From contig NW_015971543.1 in the NCBI RefSeq assembly GCF_000182565.1, positions 1 to 64,000 of the forward strand: 64,000 nucleotides of DNA, read 5' to 3'. Numbering within the stretch: the first letter of the stretch is position 1; every line of letters starts with the position of its first letter. A model generated the notes under the pieces. That model saw only the letters and a list, made by a program, of their open reading frames with translations. It searched no databases and was not told where the DNA came from. The position numbers and the translations under genes were made by a program. The DNA comes from Spizellomyces punctatus DAOM BR117 (taxonomy: Eukaryota; Chytridiomycota; Chytridiomycetes; Spizellomycetales; Spizellomycetaceae). Positions 59,537-64,000 of this stretch are shown here, one piece after another.

Positions 59537-60429
59537 ATGTTTGGCATCACGTACTCTACTTTTCTGCTTGTTGTTGCTGCTATTGCGGCTAGAGCTGCTC
59601 CATCAGAGTGGATCTCTGCTCCATGCACATTTCATGACTATGAAGGAGATCAAGAGCGTTTAGGAGAAGCCTATGATAACAGTGCGTGTTCTTGTTTATT
59701 TGACGCGCGCGCCTGCGGGGAGATCGGCCATTGCTCACACAGTTCTATTCTTAATTACCATCAGGTCCAGGGTGGTGCGGTATTCGATACAGTGCTCTCA
59801 ATACAGCTCGCATCACCGCCGTATCAGGGTTGGGCGAGTCACTTTGCAACGCATGCCTCGAGATCCTGCCGGATGGCAACTCCACATCTACAAAATCCAC
59901 CTACGTTCTTGCTGTGGACCAGAAAGGTGCAGCTGGATTAGATGTTGCGCGGACGAGCTTTCAGAGTGTCTTTCCTGGTTCCAATCCGCTCGATCCGCAG
60001 GTCTGTCGCTACCGTGTAGTAGACTCTGCATTGTGTGGTGGCGTTTGCTTTGGCTCGGCGGAAGAATGCACTACTGGAAAGAGATGCTTGTTACCCGCCA
60101 ATGCCTTACCCCCCATACAAAAACCGGGAGCTGCAAATGCCAAGAAAACGACGTCGACAGCGTCGTATGCCGTATACCCCACTACGAATGTTGCCAATAT
60201 TCCCCCCACAACAAAGACTGGCGAACCCGCGGCAACCATATACCCGACTCCAACTCCTTCTGCCGACAACTCTGATACAAAGGTCGTGAGCCAGATCGTG
60301 CCGGTCGCTGCTCAGAGTACACCCATACCCAAGAACCAAGCTTACAGTGCTGGACAGAAACTCTTGGTTCGAGGTTGGACGGTGGGAGCCGCCCTTGTAT
60401 TTATGAGCGTGTGTTTGGCTGCTTTTTAG
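59537..60429 (+). CDS. secreted, probably GPI-anchored double-psi beta-barrel (expansin/RlpA-like) protein
   Basis: Likely cell-surface or wall-associated protein, 269 residues in two exons (59537-59681, 59765-60429; GTGCGT donor). N-terminal signal peptide MFGITYSTFLLVVAAIAARA. After a short link comes a cysteine-rich domain: GWCGIRYSALNTARITAV, SLCNACLEI, then GLDVARTSFQSVFP and CRYRVVDSALC. This order (GxCG, a Cys pair, LDL/LDVxxxxF) matches the double-psi barrel of RlpA, barwin and expansins. A Thr/Pro/Ser-rich stalk and a C-terminal hydrophobic segment (VGAALVFMSVCLAAF) follow, the usual GPI-attachment arrangement. Expansins proper also have a carbohydrate-binding domain, which is absent here. 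Enzymatic function is not implied; family members loosen or bind polysaccharide, or act as inhibitors. The domain assignment is by pattern, so moderate. Confidence 0.72.
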
Positions 60430-60824
60430 ACAAGATCTATGACTGCCCAAGACCCGAGTCCACAGCGCTGGACTGGAAAGTTCTCGGTGCGAGTATTTAT
60501 AGCTATCTATTTGGCGGCTTTTGAAGTTGATCTATGCACTGGTGCATCGCTGTAGATACTATAGATGGATAATTGCGGGGCAATTCATCCTTGTAAATAG
60601 CTTTTTATTTGTTATCTATGTTGAAAAAACAATGATCTGTATGCTTTGGTAAATGATTTCTAGTCTGGACAGGCTGGAACCATGATTTTTGTTGAAATGT
60701 AGCCGAATACAGTGTGTGTGCCATAAATTGTGGCAAATCAAGCATGCATTCGAACGATTTTTAATTCTTTTCATCCAAGAACTCTGGTATCGTAAGCCTT
60801 TTCTATCTACTCCTCCAAACAACC

Positions 60825-61233
60825 ATGCCCGACGCTCGCGCCCCCTTACTCACCGACGACGACGTCTTCACTCCCGCAGCAGAATCTGCTCTCAAGGAAA
60901 TCTTTTCCCGCTTTGACGTAGACAAGGACGGGAACCTATCGCGAGCGGAAATTGACGCATTTGCTATCGCAGCCAATGGCGAAAAGGTACATACAAGGTC
61001 TATCTTGCTCTCTGTAACCATTTCTCATTATGACTGCAAACTTCAAGTTTGATGAGGCAACCATTGAGGAACTCAGTGATTCCTTTGACACTACTGCAGA
61101 CGGCAAATTGACGCTGGAAGGGTTCCTGGATATGTACCACTTGCAGACTTTGAGCGATGAGGATGAAACGTGGAAGGATTTAAAGACATTTGGATATGAC
61201 GACAAGTTGGTGAAGAGCGATACGCAAACGTAG
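60825..61233 (+). CDS. small EF-hand calcium-binding protein
   Basis: 115 residues in two exons (60825-60986, 61048-61233). The first EF loop is canonical (DVDKDGNLSRAE, with Asp at 1, 3, 5, Gly at 6, Glu at 12). The second is degenerate at position 3 (DTTADGKLTLEG). A conserved C-terminal segment ETWKDLKTFGYDDKL follows the second hand, a signature seen downstream of paired EF-hands in several eukaryotic proteins, including Miro-like ones. No membrane anchor or GTPase domain is here, so this is a stand-alone sensor or buffer. The acceptor (TTCAAG) is weak but the phase is right. Confidence 0.8.
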
Positions 61234-61399
61234 CGTTAGACTTTTTGGGCATTGTACATGTGGTATCTGGTGCGGGATAGAGTTGGGAAAGTTGGTTAGC
61301 GTAATTTGCGCAGTTGCCATAGATACCGATGGATGAGTCAGCCAAGCAGAACCTCAACTTGCCTCACGTTGCTTTTGCAGCTGGGAGGGTCATTTGGTC

Positions 61400-64000
61400 A
61401 TGACCTCACTTGGTCAATATTCATCCAATATGCTTACTAGAAGAATACATAAAGCCTTTACACAAATACGGCCTCCATACGCAGCCCTTCGACACATACA
61501 TTCTCAACCTGGATCTCCAAACAGCGACCCGAAAGAAGATGGTCGTGAAGCCAGCGCTGAACAGGACGCGGAAGAGCTGCCCACTGAAGAAGAAGTCGAA
61601 GCGAACCGCAGCGCAGCTGCTAACTTTGCGCAAAACTCTTTTATTGGTGGTGCAAAGTACACAACTGTGCCAAGAGAGAAGGGTTCTGAACTGAACAAGG
61701 AGAAGAAACAGCATGTCCGTCGTGGACAGTCGCATGGCATGGTTGCGCCGGTGACGTTACAACATCTGGTCGGGTTGCGCCCTATGCCGATTGAAAGGAA
61801 TTTGCCACAGCTGATGAAAGTGCCTGCGAACGCTCACCGACTGGACGATACCTTCCCATATCCGGTTCACCCCAGTACCGTCTCGCAACTGCGGGCCACT
61901 GTATCTACTATGCTCCATCCGACATTGCACGCAGCTCATGTTGAACGACTTCCCTATCTTCGTGAAGGAATCGTTCTGTTGACATGTCCCCTGAAAGGAT
62001 CGGAAATATATCTTCGAACTTTGGCCACATCAGTGGCCGCCGAGAACAATGCCTTGTTTGTATCTGTCACCAATGACGATCTATTTGAACGATTGTCTGG
62101 GCATAAGGTTGTCACTGGGCCACCGTTAAAGACAGATCAGCATGGAGGGATGTATGGAGGTGGAGGGGGGCAGCGGCCAATGGGTCGGAGAAGAGCTCCG
62201 AGCATGCTCGCAGTCCAGCTGGTGCCAACGTTGGGTGGTGGAGGTAATATATCTGCACAACCGCAGGAAGACGATGCGGATTTGAATGAAGATGTGCCGT
62301 CTGTACCCTATCGTAAGTGTTGATCTTTTTTGAAGCTTATGAGAGTGATGCTGAAATGCGAGGTTTTGAACAGCTTGGTTCAAGGGTTACCAGAACAGTA
62401 AGGGCGAACGCCTAGTACTTGCCCGAAACCGAACTGGAGCTACGGAACCCTTGGGAGATGCACAGAAACTTATCGGCGATGCTTTTACGATCTTCTTCGA
62501 CAAGATTGCTGCAGAAAGCACTGGCCGACCAGTCATTATTTATTATGAGGATCTCCTCGCGCTACTTACCAGTGAGGAAGGCAAGCTGCCAGATCTGATT
62601 GCTTTACTCTCAAAGAGCCTGGAGAAGTGTAGGGACGAGGGAACAAATATCCTGCTGTTGGCACCACATACATCGACATTTCAAAAGACGTCTAATCAAG
62701 GAAATCGGATGGGTGGCATAGGGAATCTGATTAAAGCTCTGAACTCGGGTGAGGAAGATGGCCCACCTGATGAAGAGCCTGGGGGTCCTGGCGGTTTCAA
62801 CATTTTGGGTGGCCAACGGCGGCGACCCAAGGGGCTGTCGTACGATACGCCGCTTGATAAGTATCTTGGGGTGACTGCGGTCAATGTATTCCCGCCTCCG
62901 GGAGGCGAGCTAAAGAGGCTACAGAATCAGCTGGAAGATGATCTGCGGATACTGTATTGGAATGCCAACAAACGGGAACTTGCTCTTGCGGCGGGAGCAG
63001 CGGATGTTCAGCTCCCTCTGGCAGATGAGCGTCTATCCAAATTGATCACAGCACCTCCGCGACCCTCCAATGCCTCACTTGCGCTGCTTAGCGACCGTCT
63101 CCTTTCCCCCCTCGAAGTCGAAACATTAGTGTTTTTGAGCATTGACGCCTACCGCCAACGAAAACCTGATGGACGACGAAAATCAAAAAACAATGCCGTC
63201 TTGAGCGTCACCCCAGACGATTTCATTAATGCATGCAGCATTGGCTCTTTGGAACGAAACACGCTTGAGGATATGAAGAATGGGACTGCATATGCGGGTG
63301 TGTTCAAGAACCCTGGTGACAGAACGCGACTTTCGCAGCGTGAAGAGCAGTTGTTGGGCCAGTGTTTGGTGAAACCAGATCCGGCTGTGGCGTCTTTCCA
63401 AGGAGTGGGAGGTTTGAAGAAGACCAAACAGACGATTCAAGAGCTGATAAGACTACCATTACAACGACCTGAACTATTTGAAACGGGTATTCTACGGTGG
63501 GTTCTAAATCACGATTTTTAGCAACTGATGTAAAAATATTTATAGTTGGAGTTGGTCCATAGGCAAAGCACGACGGGTATATTATTGTTTGGTCCACCAG
63601 GAACTGGAAAGACATTACTAGCGCGTGCTGTGGCCGCAGAGTCTGGAGCGAATTTTCTCAACGTTCAAATGAGTGACATTCAGAGCATGTGGGTTGGCGA
63701 GAATGAAAAGGTGCGTCTAGTCGGGGTTCAAATTTGCTTTGGAATATCCAGAAAATACTTACATGTGACGGATACATACAAATAGAACGTAAAGTCTCTC
63801 TTTACCTTGGCTCGGAAGCTCAGGCCCTGCGTTATTTTTGTGGATGAGATTGACGCCCTACTACGTGCCCGACAAAGACATCAAGCCCATCATGTCACCA
63901 ATACCATCAACGAATTTATGCAAGAATGGGATGGGTTGCAAAGTGACTCCAATGGCGTGATCGTAGTCGGTGCAACAAACCGACCGTTTGATTTGGACGA
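61400..64000 (+). CDS. mitochondrial-type AAA ATPase (Msp1/ATAD1-like class), 3' end outside window
   Basis: Exons 61400-62312, 62374-63496, 63569-63710 and 63786 to the window edge. A second ATG at 61430 ([17 protein letters not shown]) begins a basic, acid-free stretch like a mitochondrial presequence and may be the true start. The N-terminal approximately 600 residues include SRREEQLLG-like [12 protein letters not shown] just before the AAA module. ATPase core: [10 protein letters not shown], Walker [10 protein letters not shown], Walker [12 protein letters not shown], sensor-1 region [13 protein letters not shown]. The [10 protein letters not shown] and [11 protein letters not shown] forms place it in the meiotic/Msp1-like AAA clade rather than the FtsH or Bcs1 proteases. 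Fungi have a long mitochondrial member of this clade with an extended N-terminus, which fits. The second AAA half and C-terminus are missing because the window ends. Confidence 0.85.

Overview
The window looks like nuclear DNA of a filamentous or zoosporic fungus, and I lean towards an early-diverging lineage such as a chytrid (inference). It carries fungal hallmark genes: a Zn(II)2Cys6 regulator, a fungalysin M36 protease, an Aur1-type inositol-phosphorylceramide synthase, a flavocytochrome b2 and an Opi3-type methyltransferase. Genes are rich in short introns (mostly about 45-75 nt, GTATGT/GTAAGT to AG). A full-length Rod/KNTC1 kinetochore gene, which Dikarya generally lack, argues for an early branch. 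There is no sign of bacterial operons, rRNA, CRISPR or viral genes.

Layout. 0.5-4.6 kb: RRM+Pumilio RNA-binding protein (minus), apparently with a one-base frameshift. 6.3-11 kb: large coiled-coil protein (minus), divergent from a bHLH factor (12.1-13.2, plus). 13.8-14.3: small unknown ORF. 15.7-18.1: fungalysin. 19.2-21.0: Zn2Cys6 factor. 22.3-29.7: THADA/Trm732 with 22 exons. 29.9-31.6: cytochrome b2-type lactate dehydrogenase. 32.1-33.1: phospholipid methyltransferase. 34.5-35.7: mitochondrial oxoglutarate/malate-type carrier. 36.6-42.3: DHX57-like helicase with UBA, RWD and a YwbE-like insert. 42.7-52.6: Rod/KNTC1. 53.3-53.9: mitochondrial ribosomal protein uL30m. 56.1-57.2: Aur1-like synthase. 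59.5-60.4: secreted GPI-type double-psi barrel protein. 60.8-61.2: EF-hand protein. 61.4-64.0: mitochondrial-type AAA ATPase, cut by the window edge.

The genes are mostly unrelated housekeeping functions: RNA regulation and tRNA modification (Puf, THADA, helicase), mitochondrial metabolism (lactate dehydrogenase, carrier, uL30m, AAA ATPase), membrane lipids (Opi3, Aur1) and the secreted or cell-wall interface (fungalysin, barrel protein). I see no biosynthetic cluster.

The most distinctive structure outside genes is a family of terminal-inverted-repeat elements: two recognisable copies in opposite orientation (35885-36525 and 57540-58281) and a decayed third piece near 31.8 kb. The two full copies share termini, a subterminal palindrome, a TATA box and a short ORF beginning with a WCRGPRPPD motif. 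Exon boundaries below were worked out by hand from splice signals, reading-frame phase and recognised family motifs.
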